A model generated the notes under the pieces. It had not been told where the DNA came from. It did not search any database and was given only the letters and a program-made list of their open reading frames with translations. From Margaritispora aquatica (Eukaryota > Ascomycota > Leotiomycetes > Helotiales > Discinellaceae), in the NCBI GenBank assembly GCA_007644065.1, contig VJWN01000007.1, positions 1,116,001 to 1,180,000 of the forward strand: a stretch of DNA of 64,000 nucleotides. The letters run 5' to 3'. Both the position numbers and the translations under genes were made by a program. Below, piece after piece: positions 1 to 12,054 of the stretch; position 1 is the first letter of the stretch; each line of letters begins with the position of its first letter.

Positions 1-338
1 ACCAACGGGCCGGATCGCATTCTAAGCCCCCCCTTCCGCTGGGGAAGTGAACTTGCATCGGTATTTTGCTGAATTGAAGTCACACAGCCGGCATGTGGAC
101 CAGTGACAGCTGGAGAGGGTGATATCTTGCCCATGTCTCCGAATTATGGACCCTGCATGTGCAACGAGGGACAGGATGGATGGATGAAAAGTTAGATAAA
201 GCTATCTGAACATCTCTTTGATCTATTTGGTTTCTTGTTCACTCTTTTGCTGCGTCTTTCCTCTCAGTTTTGCTCATTTGTTCGTTGGAGTCGTCAGAAT
301 CTAGTAATATCATATATACCTTGTTGATATCAATCATC
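1..338. other. Upstream region of the LaeA-like gene
   Basis: No gene seen. The last 130 bases are T/C-rich, as in fungal promoters and leaders. An in-frame upstream ATG at 270 would add 23 residues to the following gene, but the ATG at 339 begins a more natural N terminus. Confidence 0.5.
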
Positions 339-1820
339 ATGGCCGATACTCCAACAGCAGTGACAACTTCCCCGCCAGTGGTCGAAGAAGCCGAAGTCGC
401 TCCCGCCGTAGCAGTTGCTGAGGCCGAAGCAGACGAGTACGCTGAGGATTCAGCCTACGCTGAATCTGTCGCCAGCTCGACGACATCCATTGGATCTAGT
501 GTGTTGAAGTACCGTGTTGAGAATGGGAGGACTTATCATGCGTACAAGGTATGCTCCATTATCATTCTCACTTAAGGAGATATGTAGGAGCAGGAAGAAA
601 GAGTGTCGCTTGATTGATGTCGGTATATATGGAAACTCACATTTCTCGTTACTCTAGGACGGCTCTTACACTATGCCCAACGACGAAGTAGAAAACGACC
701 GCCTAGACATGCAACACCACGAATTTCAGATCATCTTCCATGGAAAACTATACACCGCGCCCATTGACTCCCGACCCCTCCACCGCGTTCTTGACGTGGG
801 CACAGGAACCGGAATCTGGGCCATTGATTTCGGAGACGACCATCCAGAAACCCAAGTACTAGGCGTGGATCTCTCGCCCATCCAGCCGCCGTTCCTACCA
901 CCAAACGTCTCATTTGAGGTCGATGACATTGAGGCGCCGTGGACGTTTAGCACGAAGTTCGATTTTATTTACTCGAGGATGATGATGTGCTCGTTAGATA
1001 ACTATCCCAGGTTCTTCGAACAGGCGCTGGCGAATTTGCAGCCGGGTGGGTGGTTGGAGATGGTGGATCCTGGGTGGCCGATTATGTTGAATGATGGGGC
1101 TTGGCCCGAGGATTCGGGGCTGTATAAATGGTAAGTTTATGTTTCTGGGGCGTTATTTGCTCAGTAATCGCGAGAAAGATGAGATGGCGAGATGGGATAA
1201 TGCTGATATTAAACTACTAGGGCGATGCTATGGGCCGAAGGGTGCAAGAGAATGGGAAGAGATGCTGAGTGTGCGAAACACTACAAATCACAAATGACAG
1301 CAGCTGGATTCACCAATATCGTCGAGACGAAATACACGTAAGTTTCTCCCTCCCTCATTCTAGCCTTCGCATCTATACACCAAACGTCAAACCTAAACTA
1401 AGGTACGCTTCCAGCGTACCAAACAACCAATGGCCCAAAGACAAGCACCTGAAAGAAATCGGTACCAACCACCCCTCTCATTTCCTACATCCCTTCCCAC
1501 CTATCCCTCTCCCCATACCCCACAGCATTAACACTCCCTTCCTCAGGAATGTGGCAATGTGAGAACGTCGCCGGGCCAAACGGAGGTCTCGAGGGGCTTT
1601 CCAACGCGATCTTCACGCGCGTGTTGGGCTGGAGCAAGGAGGAGCTTGATGTGCTGCTGGCGCAGGCGAGAGCTGAGCATAGGAATACGAAGATCCATTC
1701 GTATTTCGAGTAGTGAGTTCTTTTCTGTTTTAATTGTGGGGGTTGGGAAGAGGTGGGAAGAGTCTGTATGCTAATGAGGTATAATGTAGTGTTGTGGTTG
1801 TGGGGCAGAAGCCTGAATGA
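339..1820 (+). CDS. LaeA-like SAM-dependent methyltransferase
   Basis: Six exons: 339-548, 658-1130, 1221-1337, 1415-1461, 1547-1712, 1790-1820, giving 347 aa. The Rossmann SAM-binding motif LDVGTGTGIWAIDF lies at about residues 115-128. It is followed by the acidic loop GVDLSPIQP, the segment FDFIYSRMM and the post-strand motif LQPGGWLEM. This order is the signature of the LaeA/TAM-like class I methyltransferases of filamentous fungi. The family is linked to secondary-metabolite control and small-molecule methylation; the substrate here is unknown. The N-terminal 60 residues are Ala/Glu/Val-rich and probably disordered. The last intron (1713-1789) decides the C terminus: splicing gives a family-typical ending GQKPE, whereas retention stops at TAG 1711-1713. 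No biosynthetic genes flank it, so a cluster role is not suggested. Confidence 0.85.
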
Positions 1821-2412
1821 GTGATGACTGATGACTGATGAGAGATGAGAGATGTTGGAAATGAATTGTGCTGGGATGTGATTGAGGATGTGATACCTAT
1901 AATCAACGTCTTGACATTGAAGGCCTTAGGTATGCAGTTAAACATATGTCCAAGTTCTAGCGTTAGAGGTAAGAATTAAGTTTGACGAGGAAACGAATCA
2001 CGAATGAGTTCCCTAGATGATCCCTTGGGTGGTTGGGCGAAGCGAGCGTAAAAAAGACCCTGATATCTAGAATTTATGAGTGGAATCATTTTGCAGTGTT
2101 GAGTGACTCCTTTTGACGTGAAAGGAAAGCAGAAGAGTACAATGTTTCGCCTTGCTGCGAAAAGTCAGGTGAAGCGAGGGGTAAGATCTTGTGAGTTGTA
2201 ATAAAGTACCTTGGGCAATGGTCTGGGTGTGTGATTTATGGGAGTTTAGTCATGGCAAAATGATAAGAACGCTGAGGCATAATGATGAGAATTACACATG
2301 TATATGTCGAATTCATATGCTTTTTTCTTTCGTATTTCTGTGCTCGCTAAGCAGCTACCTTGTACATATCCATACAATAATTTACACGTCCATATCATAC
2401 AACCCGTTCCCT
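1821..2412. other. Convergent 3' intergenic region
   Basis: Lies between the 3' ends of two convergent genes. A short tandem of GATGA/GAGAGATG units follows the stop codon (about 1820-1856). Nothing else was recognised; open frames here are short and lack family features. Confidence 0.5.
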
Positions 2413-4047
2413 CTAATCATCAAGCAATCCCAACGTCCACTCAGTAATCTTCTCCGTTCCATGCCCATGAATAGCACTAATAGGGATAGCTATAACATCA
2501 TTCGGCCACACGCCCGTCTGCCCACTAGGATGGGCCTCCTCGCCCTTATTCACCCTATCCAAATACACTCTCAAATTCTCGAAATTCTCCTTCGTGCCAG
2601 GTAAATCTGCCTTCGTAGCTACAACGAACCACGGCTTGCCAGCAATACTAGGCATTTCGGGTCCAAGCGGATTATCAAATGTTGGTCCAGATGGAATGAC
2701 AATCGTTTCTTGTCGGTTGTTGAGAGCGTCTTCTTCAGATGTGAATGGAGACCAGTGCACGAGTGGCTCGCCGGCTTCTTTCTCTTCTTGGATCTTCATG
2801 CGCTCGTACTCGCCTACCTCGTTCCAGAGGCTCTTGAGCGCTTCAACCGCATCGCCCGCATTCAAATCCACGACAAAGGCTAGAACTCGAGCTCGCTCGA
2901 CGTGGCGTAGGAAACTTATTCCTAGGCCTCGATCAAGATGCGCGTCCTTCACTAGACCGGGAATATCAGCTATGGTGAAATTCGTGCGCGGTGCGCCATC
3001 CTCGAAATTGGCTTTCGCGATGGGCCGTCCCTTGTAGTCGTCGAGAATGACTGTACCGATATTAGGTTGAAGAGTGGTAAATGCCCAATTTCCAACGCGA
3101 GCGCGGGACTTGGACATTGCTCGCAGAAGAGTACTCTTGCCCGCATTGGGCAACCCAACAAGTCCCACATCAGCGAGAAGCTTGAGTTCGAGCTCCAGAA
3201 CGACTTTGACACCTTCTTCGCCTTTGGTTGCGAATTTCGGTCGATGTGCGGTCTTTGTAACAAAATGGGGATTTCCAAGTCCACCGATGGCGCCTGCAAC
3301 GAGGAGGAGAGGCCGGTCCATGGGCTTGTTGAGATCAAGTGAGATAGGAGCTTTGACTTGTGTCATTGCTAATGCTGTCTTTCTGCCTCGAGGCATGCGA
3401 GGGAACTCTGCGCGTGCAATGTCTTCTGGCGTGATGGCTGGATATAACAGCCATTTTGACCTGTCCCAAACCAATGGCGCGGTGATTTCAGGCGCATCTT
3501 CTCTCCCAGCTTCCATCCTCAAACGTTCCTCTTCAACAGCAATGGGATCCACTCGCTCTATTTCTCGTACCACGGTCCCAACTGGTACTTGGATCACAAT
3601 ATCGTCGCCTCTCTCGCCTCCACGAGTCTTGCCCTGGCCATTCTTTCCTCTGCCAGCTCTCTGTATGTTTCTCCGCGCTAACTTGTGCAAAGAAGTCTCT
3701 CCACGCACAGCTTGGATGTAGACATTCCCTCCTGTGCCTCCGTCACCTCCATTGGCCGGCCCCTGTTCAATGAACTTCTCTCGCAGAAACGAGATACACC
3801 CATGGCCACCATTTCCAGAGAAGAGTGTCACGAGCGCCTTGTCGGTAAATATTGTTCGTGAGTAGTCGGTAGGTGGAGGGTTCAAACGGGAGCCCTCCTC
3901 AGGCTGTTGTTCGTGGATATTACTCTCATGACGCCTTCGAATGGTGTTCACCAGTGGTCGAAAACTCGACTTGGCACTTGTTGATGCAAGGAATGGATAG
4001 AGGAACGGTGTCAAGGTTCCTTGAATCGGGGGACATCGTGGTGGCAT
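2413..4047 (-). CDS. MTG2: Mitochondrial Obg-family GTPase (MTG2 type)
   Basis: Single exon, 544 aa. The first ~60 residues are basic and Ser/Thr-rich with few acids, like a mitochondrial presequence. The glycine-rich Obg fold starts near residue 70 (VTLFSGNGGHGC, then GGDGGTGGNV). The G domain has the P-loop GLPNAGKST near residue 297, switch II DIPGLV near 359 and the TKAD base-recognition motif near 475. Bacterial Obg is about 340-430 aa; the extra length comes from an insertion inside the Obg fold and about 45 extra residues between G3 and G4, as in fungal members. The family acts in assembly of the large mitochondrial ribosomal subunit. It is convergent with the methyltransferase and divergent from the gene at 5686. 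Confidence 0.92.
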   Translation of the reverse strand: MPPRCPPIQGTLTPFLYPFLASTSAKSSFRPLVNTIRRRHESNIHEQQPEEGSRLNPPPTDYSRTIFTDKALVTLFSGNGGHGCISFLREKFIEQGPANGGDGGTGGNVYIQAVRGETSLHKLARRNIQRAGRGKNGQGKTRGGERGDDIVIQVPVGTVVREIERVDPIAVEEERLRMEAGREDAPEITAPLVWDRSKWLLYPAITPEDIARAEFPRMPRGRKTALAMTQVKAPISLDLNKPMDRPLLLVAGAIGGLGNPHFVTKTAHRPKFATKGEEGVKVVLELELKLLADVGLVGLPNAGKSTLLRAMSKSRARVGNWAFTTLQPNIGTVILDDYKGRPIAKANFEDGAPRTNFTIADIPGLVKDAHLDRGLGISFLRHVERARVLAFVVDLNAGDAVEALKSLWNEVGEYERMKIQEEKEAGEPLVHWSPFTSEEDALNNRQETIVIPSGPTFDNPLGPEMPSIAGKPWFVVATKADLPGTKENFENLRVYLDRVNKGEEAHPSGQTGVWPNDVIAIPISAIHGHGTEKITEWTLGLLDD

Positions 4048-5685
4048 GGTTTCTGAAAGACCTCGATGTATGAAATATCTTTAGATTCTTTGATACTAGT
4101 TGCACAAGTAGATCTGCTGGCCACCGTACTACACTACGGTGACCTTCGCTTCAGCCACAGCTGCCATAATCCAAACTTGAACCTCCTTCGCCTCCTTTCG
4201 CCTGTCTCCCTTTCTCTCGGCTATTATGCGATCTACTAGCTGTTTATTTACTTGGTGTCCATATGTTTATATTTGTTTCAATCTGGTACAGATCTAGATT
4301 CCAAAAGCTCCAGGTCCAAGTCATCGTCGTCCAATGTTCTGCCATTACCATTCAAGCGGTGTAGAAGAGCCCTGAACGCCTGCATCCTCCCATATCTACC
4401 AGTACAGCCAATACTGCACCTAAATATGCACAAGCAAGACTCTTTTCCCCTCATCATTGGTCACATTCCACTGATTCTGCCGACGGACCTCATGATTTTC
4501 CCAGTCCAGCTGTTCCAGTCCAGTTCAGTCCACTCCAGCGGGCTTTCATGCATTGGCCCCTCGCACGCGATGCAAAGCATTCGAGCCACGACAACAATTC
4601 TCCTTTGGCACGATAGGTATTGTGCACTGGACTCCATTTGCGGCCATCCTTCCAGTATCCATCCACTGTCCCTCGTCCCTCCACACCCCGCTATACCGCA
4701 TTGCTCAATAACCGGTCAAGGACGGGGTATCCTGCCATTGGGTATGTGAGCGGTATGGTAGTAGTAGCGGTGGGGATGGCTGGACGACGAGGGACGACGA
4801 CATCTGGTGTTTTTCATTCCGTTTTGAATGCCTTCATGCTTGTTCCTTGATCTCTTTCTGGTTTGCTTGTTCCTCTGTCCAGTGTTCCCTAGGGTTTCCG
4901 GTTATCTCTGACTGAGGAAGAGAAAAGAAGGTTGCATCCACGACGAAGAGAGAGACGGCAGAGAATTCGATCATTGTCGAATTCTCTCGAGGCCCTGGTA
5001 CAGCGTGATCTGAACATCTGAAGTCTAAAGTCGAGGTGGGTGATATCATTTCTCCTTCTGTCTGCCTCCCACGCCCCCATACTTCCTATACACGCATATC
5101 AGTACGCATATCGGCATACAAACACAGCACACACTTGCTTCATACTTCCTACCTCCGGCCTACCTACCGACATACCTACGTCAAGGACACAAGCAGCACC
5201 AACACCAACACCAAACTATACACTCCATGACGCTGTCCACCGTCCATTGTCACCACCTCCCATCATGGGGCTCACCAATCCCCAGTTGGGATGCCCTACT
5301 ACACTTATTGTACAAAGAGCGGTGGCTCTCCAGAAGAAGATCCTTTTCTTTCTTTTGCCAGTCCTCGACATCCTATCCTATCCACGTACCGCATAGCCAT
5401 CTGCAAGCAAGGGACGGATAGGAAGGACGTCACAGCAATCAAGCAACATATCTCACTCACCTCCACACCCCACATACCCAGGTCCCCTCACCTACCGCCA
5501 CGTTATACACAGAGCCTACCATATCATACTATCATACCATCCCTATATACCCTACCCACAGACCTGTCTTAGCCTCCCGTTCCGTTCCCATGAAGAGGAG
5601 GAGGAAGGAGAAGAAGGACATGCCATATCTCAGGCCCGAAATAATGTTAATCAAGCACAGCAGATCCCATAAGCCCGTCGCGATC
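4048..5685. promoter_or_regulatory. Divergent promoter region with pyrimidine-rich leader
   Basis: A 1.6-kb spacer between MTG2 (-) and the gene at 5686 (+). CCAGT-type short repeats occur at 4501-4540. From about 5040 to 5580 the + strand is strongly C/T/A-rich with almost no G, as expected for a long fungal 5' leader. Several short upstream ATG frames occur here (for example 5227 and 5590), but none has coding character. Promoter and leader roles are inferred. Confidence 0.4.
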
Positions 5686-6538
5686 ATGGACCCAGATTGT
5701 GCCATATGTAGTCAGCCCGCGCTCGCACAGTGCGAGTGTGAGGCCAAGGGATTGGATATCGCGGTGAGGCAGGCGGAGCAGAGGATGATGAGCAGTGTGT
5801 TTAATGATATACGGTGAGCCGGACTTCCTTTCAACACCTCGAACCTAAATCTACTCCATTGCCCACAATCAATCCAATCCCCATGCTATTCGGTGGTCAT
5901 CAGAACTCATTTTCAATCCCAACTCCACGCTAACGTTTGGAAATAGATCCTGGGTCCGCGGCCACGCCCAAGATTACATCCTCTCGTACTTCTCCGTCCT
6001 CACCACTCGCCGGAAAGACCAACACGCCCAAAACATTCACCGCATCACCGAACGAGCAGCATACTACTACCATGCACGACCTCACCCATCCGAGATCGCC
6101 GCCGCGGACGCCGATCTAAAACGAGGTATTGACGAGGACTGGCGCACCTCCGTGCAGCGGTATCCCGAGGTACTGGAGTATTTCTACGGGCTCGTGGATC
6201 TGAACCTCCCACATGACGACGAGCCAGGCGTGAGGGATCCTCCGCTTTCAGCGCTGGGCGGTGTGGCTGTGGGCAGGGATAGGGAGAGGAAAGTCAGGGT
6301 GAGGGAGAGAGAAAGGGAGAGGGATAGGGAGGGTGATGATCTAGTGATTGAGGACAGGAGGAGACGAAGGCGGAGTGTTGGGAGGATCGATAGAGAAAGG
6401 GATCGAGAGAGGTTAGATGGCCCACCGATGATGGCTGCGCTGGGTGGGAGGACGGAACGAGCGAGGCCTGGGCCGGCGTATGCGCCTATTCCTATGGCGC
6501 CGTCGGGGTATGGATATGTTCAGGCGCCTGGATATTAA
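5686..6538 (+). CDS. Conserved uncharacterised protein with N-terminal Cys cluster and RE/RD-rich tail
   Basis: Two exons, 5686-5813 and 5947-6538, give 239 aa. The N terminus MDPDCAICSQPALAQCECEA carries five cysteines in a CxxC...CxC arrangement that could bind a metal. Residues 30-125 are predicted helical and read as a compact domain (SWVRGHAQDYILSYF and RYPEVLEYFYGLVDL). The rest is low-complexity with Arg-Glu and Arg-Asp dipeptides, then a Pro/Gly/Tyr tail. I recall similar unnamed proteins in filamentous ascomycetes but know no function. The ATG at 5686 is preferred over 5590 because the Cys cluster follows at once and the upstream frame is only Lys/Arg-rich. Confidence 0.75.
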
Positions 6539-7115
6539 GTGAGTCCTGCCTTCTGAGTTTCGACTTTCGATTGTCGAAGGTAGGGGTTTGGGTTTTTGGT
6601 GTGGAAAGTTGGGATGAACTCGACCTAGTTTGCCTGAGGGCACAGATGAAGGAGCGAAAAAGTTCCATCCGATGTCCACCTCAAATCTGATACTCTCGAC
6701 CTGCTTGAATAGACGAGGCTCTCCTCCATCAAAAACAACAACACTGCAGCAAGATACCAACATTGGACGGCCACCTAGTTTGTTCATTCCCAACAAAACC
6801 TACCTAAGGTACATACACATACACATGGCTCACTCGGGGGCATAATTACTCACGCACCCTTCAAGAGGGACGTCCACTGAACGAATCCCCAGAAACCAGA
6901 CTGGGACGCAGGACACCCGATATGAACACCAAAAACACAAACATAAATACGTTGGAGCGTTTGATTTTCAATTATTAGAGCCTAATTTTCCGTTCACATT
7001 TCCTCGTCTGGTCCGATCCATTCACTCCACGACACGAATGTTACTTCACTATACTCTACTCTCAGCTCAAGTCAGCTCACGTCACACACGAAAGCATAGT
7101 CAAGAGTTTCGGCCG

Positions 7116-7145
7116 CACATCACATCACATCACATCACATCACAT
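7116..7145. repeat. (CACAT)6 microsatellite
   Basis: Six perfect tandem copies of CACAT are visible, followed by looser TCATCTGATC repeats. Confidence 0.9.
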
Positions 7146-7431
7146 CATGCAGTTTGCATATCTGATCTGTCTCATCTGATCTCATCTGATCTGATCGATA
7201 CACAAGGCACAAGACAGCCCTGCGAACCGCAGGGCACTGAGATGCAAACTTTTGTTACGAGTTTTCTGCATGTCGCATTTCCATCTATCTCTACTTCACT
7301 ATGTTGATTACCTAGCATAGCCACTGGCGTTTTTCGGGGGGGAACGCACACTCATCTCTACCTCTACATTCTGCTCTGCACCGGAAAGAATCAAGTAGCC
7401 ATGTTGGGGTTTGGGTGTTTGGAGGGAGGTC

Positions 7432-7460
7432 GGTTGGCTGGTTGGTTGGTTGGTTGGTGG
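7432..7460. repeat. (GGTT)n microsatellite
   Basis: An uninterrupted run of GGTT/GTTG units with one GGCT variant near its start. Confidence 0.85.
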
Positions 7461-8254
7461 AACAATTGTCATTTTAATCGCGTTAAAATAAAGCAGAGAC
7501 ACAGTCAGTCAATTAGTCAATTAGTAAATCAGTCGATCAATAAAAAAAATCTCATAATCACAATCTGCCTCTCCGTATACGTCCACTAGACCGTGCCTCA
7601 GCTTGTCACAGTGGATACCTTCATCTGATTAATCGGGGAAGCTTTCACAATGCGAGGACATTTCGTGATTTTCGACAGTGCATGCATGCACGATGTAGAG
7701 CGAGATGAGTTGGGTATTTAGGTAGGTATAGAGGTATAGTATTTTCTAGAAAGTGGTGACATCCGATCAGATATAGGTACGCCCACCATGCACGAGGGAC
7801 AATCCAATATGTTCTTTTCAAGAAACCAGCAGAAGAGAGAAGGCGTTCTGTTCCACCTCTCACCTTTTTCCCTTTTCCCCTAGTAAAATACATGGAACGA
7901 AAAAAAGGACCCAAAAAATTCTGTGACTTTTCGTGCTCCAGACCCCATGCGGAAAAACAGAGTAAGGTATCTAAGGTGGAGAGAGAGGTGAGGAGACGAG
8001 ACAGACTGAGGGGAGAGCATTTGAGACGAGGATGAGGTGATTAAAAAGGTTATCGATAATGAAGAAACCAAAAATTTGGTTAGCCACCAAGTTAGTTTAT
8101 CCATTTCCCAAGACTTTTTGTTCCCCATTCCCATCCACATCAGCTAGCGAAAAGCTCACGGGACCATGCAGCATGCGAGATGTGCGTGATCCACCAAAGC
8201 GATGTAAAAGAGCAAACAAGAAAAAAAAGACCATCATTTAACAATAATGATGTT

Positions 8255-9860
8255 CTATTCCTTGTCTTCGGCGGTTTCCTTGACCTCCTCGGTGGTTTCA
8301 GGGACGGATTCAGACTTCTTGGTGCCGTTGGTCTCGGTGGATGCCTCAGCAGCAGCCTCCTCAGCCTCGAGCTTCTCGACTTCCTTCTGTGCCTTGGCGA
8401 TGTTCTGTTAAATGAGTAAGTGTTTTGTTGCTATCACAAATATGAAAGTAGGCTTACCTTGGCGGTTTGTGCAGCTTGGTCCTTCTTCCAGAAAGCAAGC
8501 TTTTCGGTAACCTTCTCCTTGCAAACAGCGACATCAGCAGCGCTCATTGGTGGCTCGATATCGATAGCGACACAGGTCTCAAGAACACCAGGTGGGCAGC
8601 TCCAGTCCTTGGGCCTAGAAACAACCTCGGTCTCGGTGCTCTTGTTTTCCTTGTTGCGTTGCTTCTTGCCCTTCTTTCCACCAGTACCGGCAAAGTAGTC
8701 CTCTTCCTCCTTCTTGACAACCTTGGTACCCTTAATGCCGGAATCGTCAACGGTGCGGGATGCTGCAGCGGTGAACTTGGATGGTGCTTGGAGTGGGGCC
8801 TTTTCAGAGACATAAGTAGGGTCGAGGAATGCGAGGAGAGATTCTGCTTTCCGGATTTGATCAAGGTATGCTGGATCACTGGCCTCAGCAAGCATTTGTT
8901 GTGCTCGCTCCTTCTTCTTCTCCTGTTGGTACTTCTCATTCTCGGCCTTCTTGCGCTCGCGGAACTTTTGTCTGGCTTCATATTCATACTTTTGTAGTGC
9001 ACGGCCAGCCTGGTAGTGCTTGTCCTTGATTTCCTTAATCTCAGCCCACTTAGCAGCTTGCTCATTTTGGAGCCTGGTCTTCTCGTCTCGGATAGCGTTG
9101 AGGTTGTTGTAAACGCTGTCTTGCTCAGCCTTGATGGCATCCAATTCGGCTTGAATGGTGTTATAACGCTCAGAGAGAGCTTTGGTTGCGGGATCCTCCA
9201 AAGAGTCACGGAGCTTCTTTAGTTTTGCCTTCTTCTCGTCGATTTGCTTTTGCGCATCGTCGAAACCAGCAAAGCCCTTGCGCTGTTTACGCAAGTTGGA
9301 AATTTCAGTCAGTGTCTTCTTCTCCTCAACCAATTTCATGGTTCCAGTGTCGACCTGCTTTTCCAAACGAGCAATTTCGCTGTCCAATTCGGCGACATTC
9401 TTGAAGGAAACACGGCCCCTGGAAACCTTTTGTTGAGCAATAAGTTCCTTAAGCTTGGCATCCTCCGACTTGATCTCGTCGAAGACCTTGTTACGGCCAG
9501 TCTTTCCTGCACCTTGCTCCTCGCGGATCTTCTTAAGCTCAGCAAGTAAATCTGTTCTGCGCTTGTTGCTTGGGGAGTCTTTAGAGTTTGGCTTAGCGAT
9601 TTCGATCTTGGCTTTGACCTCGTTCTAGAAATATGTCCCAAGTTAGCAAGCATGCTTTTTCTGCAAGCACCCGTAGTGCGATTGTATGCGCCTTTGAGAT
9701 CACAAAAATTGCTCAGACGTACAAATCTCTTCATTGTATCGGCATGCTCCTTCTCTGCCTTTGCCAATGCGGCCTTGTATGCCTCCTCATCTGGCTTTTC
9801 GGGCTTGATGAACTCCTTCTTCCCCTCAACCTCACCATTGCTGGTTGCGACTTCGGCCAT
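8255..9860 (-). CDS. BFR1: BFR1-like nuclear segregation / mRNP protein
   Basis: Three exons on the minus strand (9723-9860, 8458-9624, 8255-8404) give 484 aa, close to the 470 aa of yeast Bfr1. The protein is almost entirely charged coiled coil from about residue 25 to 300. It starts with a lysine/glutamate-rich segment and contains the block NEQAAKWAEIKEIKDKHY typical of the family. It ends in an acidic Thr/Glu tail. Yeast Bfr1 associates with polysomal mRNPs and the ER and was found through Brefeldin A resistance and ploidy phenotypes. The gene is head-to-head with RPB5, 709 bp apart. No transmembrane segment or catalytic motif is present. Confidence 0.88.
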
Positions 9861-10569
9861 GATTGTTGTAGGTGTAGGTTTCCCCTACAAGTTAAAGATA
9901 CTGTTGGATATAGGAATTGAATCGGGGAGGGTGGGAGTTTGCGACTCGAAAGTGCGGTGTCACTCAGATAAATAAATATCTTTGTGTGGGGGGGGGGGAG
10001 AGGTAAGTAGTGGTGAGGATAGGAATATGATGAAATATTCCAGTAGTTTTGAAATTCGGTGGATCACTCCAGCTGGCCAAAAATCATTTAGTGAAATAAA
10101 TCGCTCGGGTATAAATATTATTCCGTTCCGGGACAGATTTTGAGAGATTTTGATTGGTTGATCGGTAAATCTGGAACACCGTGGCCAATTGACGGAGTCA
10201 AAAATGAATTATGGTCATGTGATATATAGATATATATATCTCTATAAATATGGCAGACCGAGAAGACCAAAGCTGTCATTTCCTTTCCTGGACTACCTCA
10301 CATTCTGCTTACCTAATTAATACCTTCTGCTTACCTAATTACACCAAGGCAGGTCTTGGCACCTTTCTTCGACGAAAGTTTAGCGCGAAAACAACGAAAA
10401 CACCGAAAAGAGCCTCGACCATTGCGAATTATTTCAAAGTCCATATCGACAACAACAACAACAACCACCACCACCACCTCCACCAACCCCGTCGACCTCG
10501 AGGCGTGTCTCAATCGCTAATCATATCAGCAAATCACTGTATACAATACACATCCACCCAACCTCAGCT
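9861..10569. promoter_or_regulatory. Shared BFR1/RPB5 promoter region
   Basis: A 709-bp region between divergently transcribed genes. It contains a G11 run at 9988-9998, a TA-rich block at 10222-10250 ending in TATAAATA, and a (CAA)n(CCA)n leader tract at about 10449-10486, just upstream of the RPB5 ATG. The TATA-like block lies about 320 bp from that ATG. The regulatory role is inferred from position. Confidence 0.5.
9988..9998. repeat. Poly-G tract (G11)
   Basis: Eleven consecutive G on the + strand in the BFR1/RPB5 intergenic region. It could also be a site of length error in the assembly. Confidence 0.85.
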
Positions 10570-11348
10570 ATGTCCAGCGAAGATCGTATCAAGAAGCAGC
10601 GCGAGGCTGGAGAGCGAGAATCTGCCCGCCTCTGGCGCGCATGGCGAACGGTCCACGAAATGGTTCAGGATCGAGGATATGAACTGGCAGAAGAGGAAGT
10701 CAAGATCAGTTTGGAAGACTTCAAGCACAAATACTCTGGGGATGATGGCACTATCAAGTATGTGGACATCCACGCGCATGGAGATTCACCTACGAACAGG
10801 ACTAACAGGCAGCCTTTAGTCGTCGGCAGATGCAATTCTCAGCTCGTCCTAGCGATCTGATGATGGAGCGGTACAAGAACCTTCCTACGGCCAGTAATCC
10901 AAACCCTCCTCCTCCAGATATTGGCACCATTTGGGTTGAGTTCTTGCCAGACTCCAACGTCGGCATCAAACAGATGCGCACTTTCGCACAGTATCTCGCC
11001 GCGAACGGTCACCACACTGGTATACTTGTTACACATGTCAATATTACGCCTGCTGCCCTCAAGATCATCCCGGCCGTTGCATCAGAGACCAGAATTGAGT
11101 GTTTCGTGGAGCAGGATTTATTGGTCAACATTACCCACCACGAGTTGGTACCTAAGCATGTTCTGCTGAGCAAGGAGGAGAGAGGTGCATTGCTGTCAAG
11201 ATATCGTCTAAAGGATACCCAATTACCTCGAATCCAGTTGGGAGACCCAGTGGCGCGTTACCTTGGGCTGAGACGAGGGCAAGTGGTCAAGATCATTCGA
11301 AAATCCGAAACTGCAGGTCGATACGCCAGTTACAGACTTTGTGTTTAA
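10570..11348 (+). CDS. RPB5: RNA polymerase I/II/III shared subunit RPABC1 (Rpb5)
   Basis: Two exons, 10570-10757 and 10820-11348, give 238 aa (yeast Rpb5 is 215 aa). The N-terminal jaw domain carries the [16 protein letters not shown] segment. The C-terminal assembly domain ends with [20 protein letters not shown] and [15 protein letters not shown], among the most conserved stretches of eukaryotic Rpb5 and archaeal subunit H. Rpb5 sits in the lower jaw of all three nuclear polymerases and contacts downstream DNA. The intron (10758-10819) restores the family motif INRRQMQF exactly at the junction. Confidence 0.97.
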
Positions 11349-12054
11349 GCCATTTAGAGTGAGTGGGGTATCGCAGTGTGGTGACTACGCCAAGGGGTTG
11401 GATCCTTTGATCTGGAGTTACTTTGGAGTTTGCTTTGCTTATTTGCGGGACTAGGACAGTCAAAAGCATTTTCTGGCGTCAGGATGGCAGACCGGGCCTG
11501 CGTGTTCTAGGCAGGCATGTAAGAACATAAAATGGACAAGATTGATCAGTAGTATAGGAGACAGCAAGTGGTTCTCTCTTCGTGGTCATTCAATTTATCG
11601 ATAGATCTCAAGTTTGGTTGATACAACCTGGATGTTGCATTGCTGCTTGGCAAACAATCAGTGCAGTGAGATTTCATGCATTGTGTTTTGAACTTATTCT
11701 ATGTACAAGCAGCAGAGACAGTGATGACAGTATTGACCTCAATCATAGATGATCTTTACTCCCCTCAAGGGACCAAGGGATATACACACGTGACACTCTA
11801 CCTCGCTACCCAAACGATGGCAACCCCGCATTCTCTCCATAGTCTTGATTTCTGAACCGAGCCGTCATACTTCACTACCGGTAGGTGGTTTAGAGGAATT
11901 AGATCGACGGTAGGTCAGTCCAAGCTACAGTAGTTCTGTGCAGCTAAGCTCCTATGTCGATTTCCATTTTTACTTCTCTTCTCTTCTCTTAATCTTGATG
12001 TCTTATACAATTTCTTTCATTCTATGAGCATCAAATCTGCAATTGTTTCTCACA
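11349..12054. other. Tandem intergenic region
   Basis: Holds the RPB5 3' region and the presumed promoter of the next gene. A CT-rich stretch (about 11971-11990) and a typical leader precede the ATG at 12055. No gene recognised. Confidence 0.5.

Larger units (their letters stand above)
6539..8254. other. Intergenic region with microsatellites
   Basis: A 1.7-kb spacer between convergent 3' ends. It holds a (CACAT)n tract, TCATCTGATC-like repeats around 7163-7200 and a (GGTT)n tract, listed separately where clear. No coding sequence supported. Confidence 0.5.

Noticed and set aside
10250..10819. A 189-codon ATG frame overlapping the start of RPB5
   Set aside because: It begins in the TATA-like block, is low in family features (runs of Asn and His from the CAA/CCA tract) and overlaps RPB5 exon 1 in another frame. 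It is a shadow frame.
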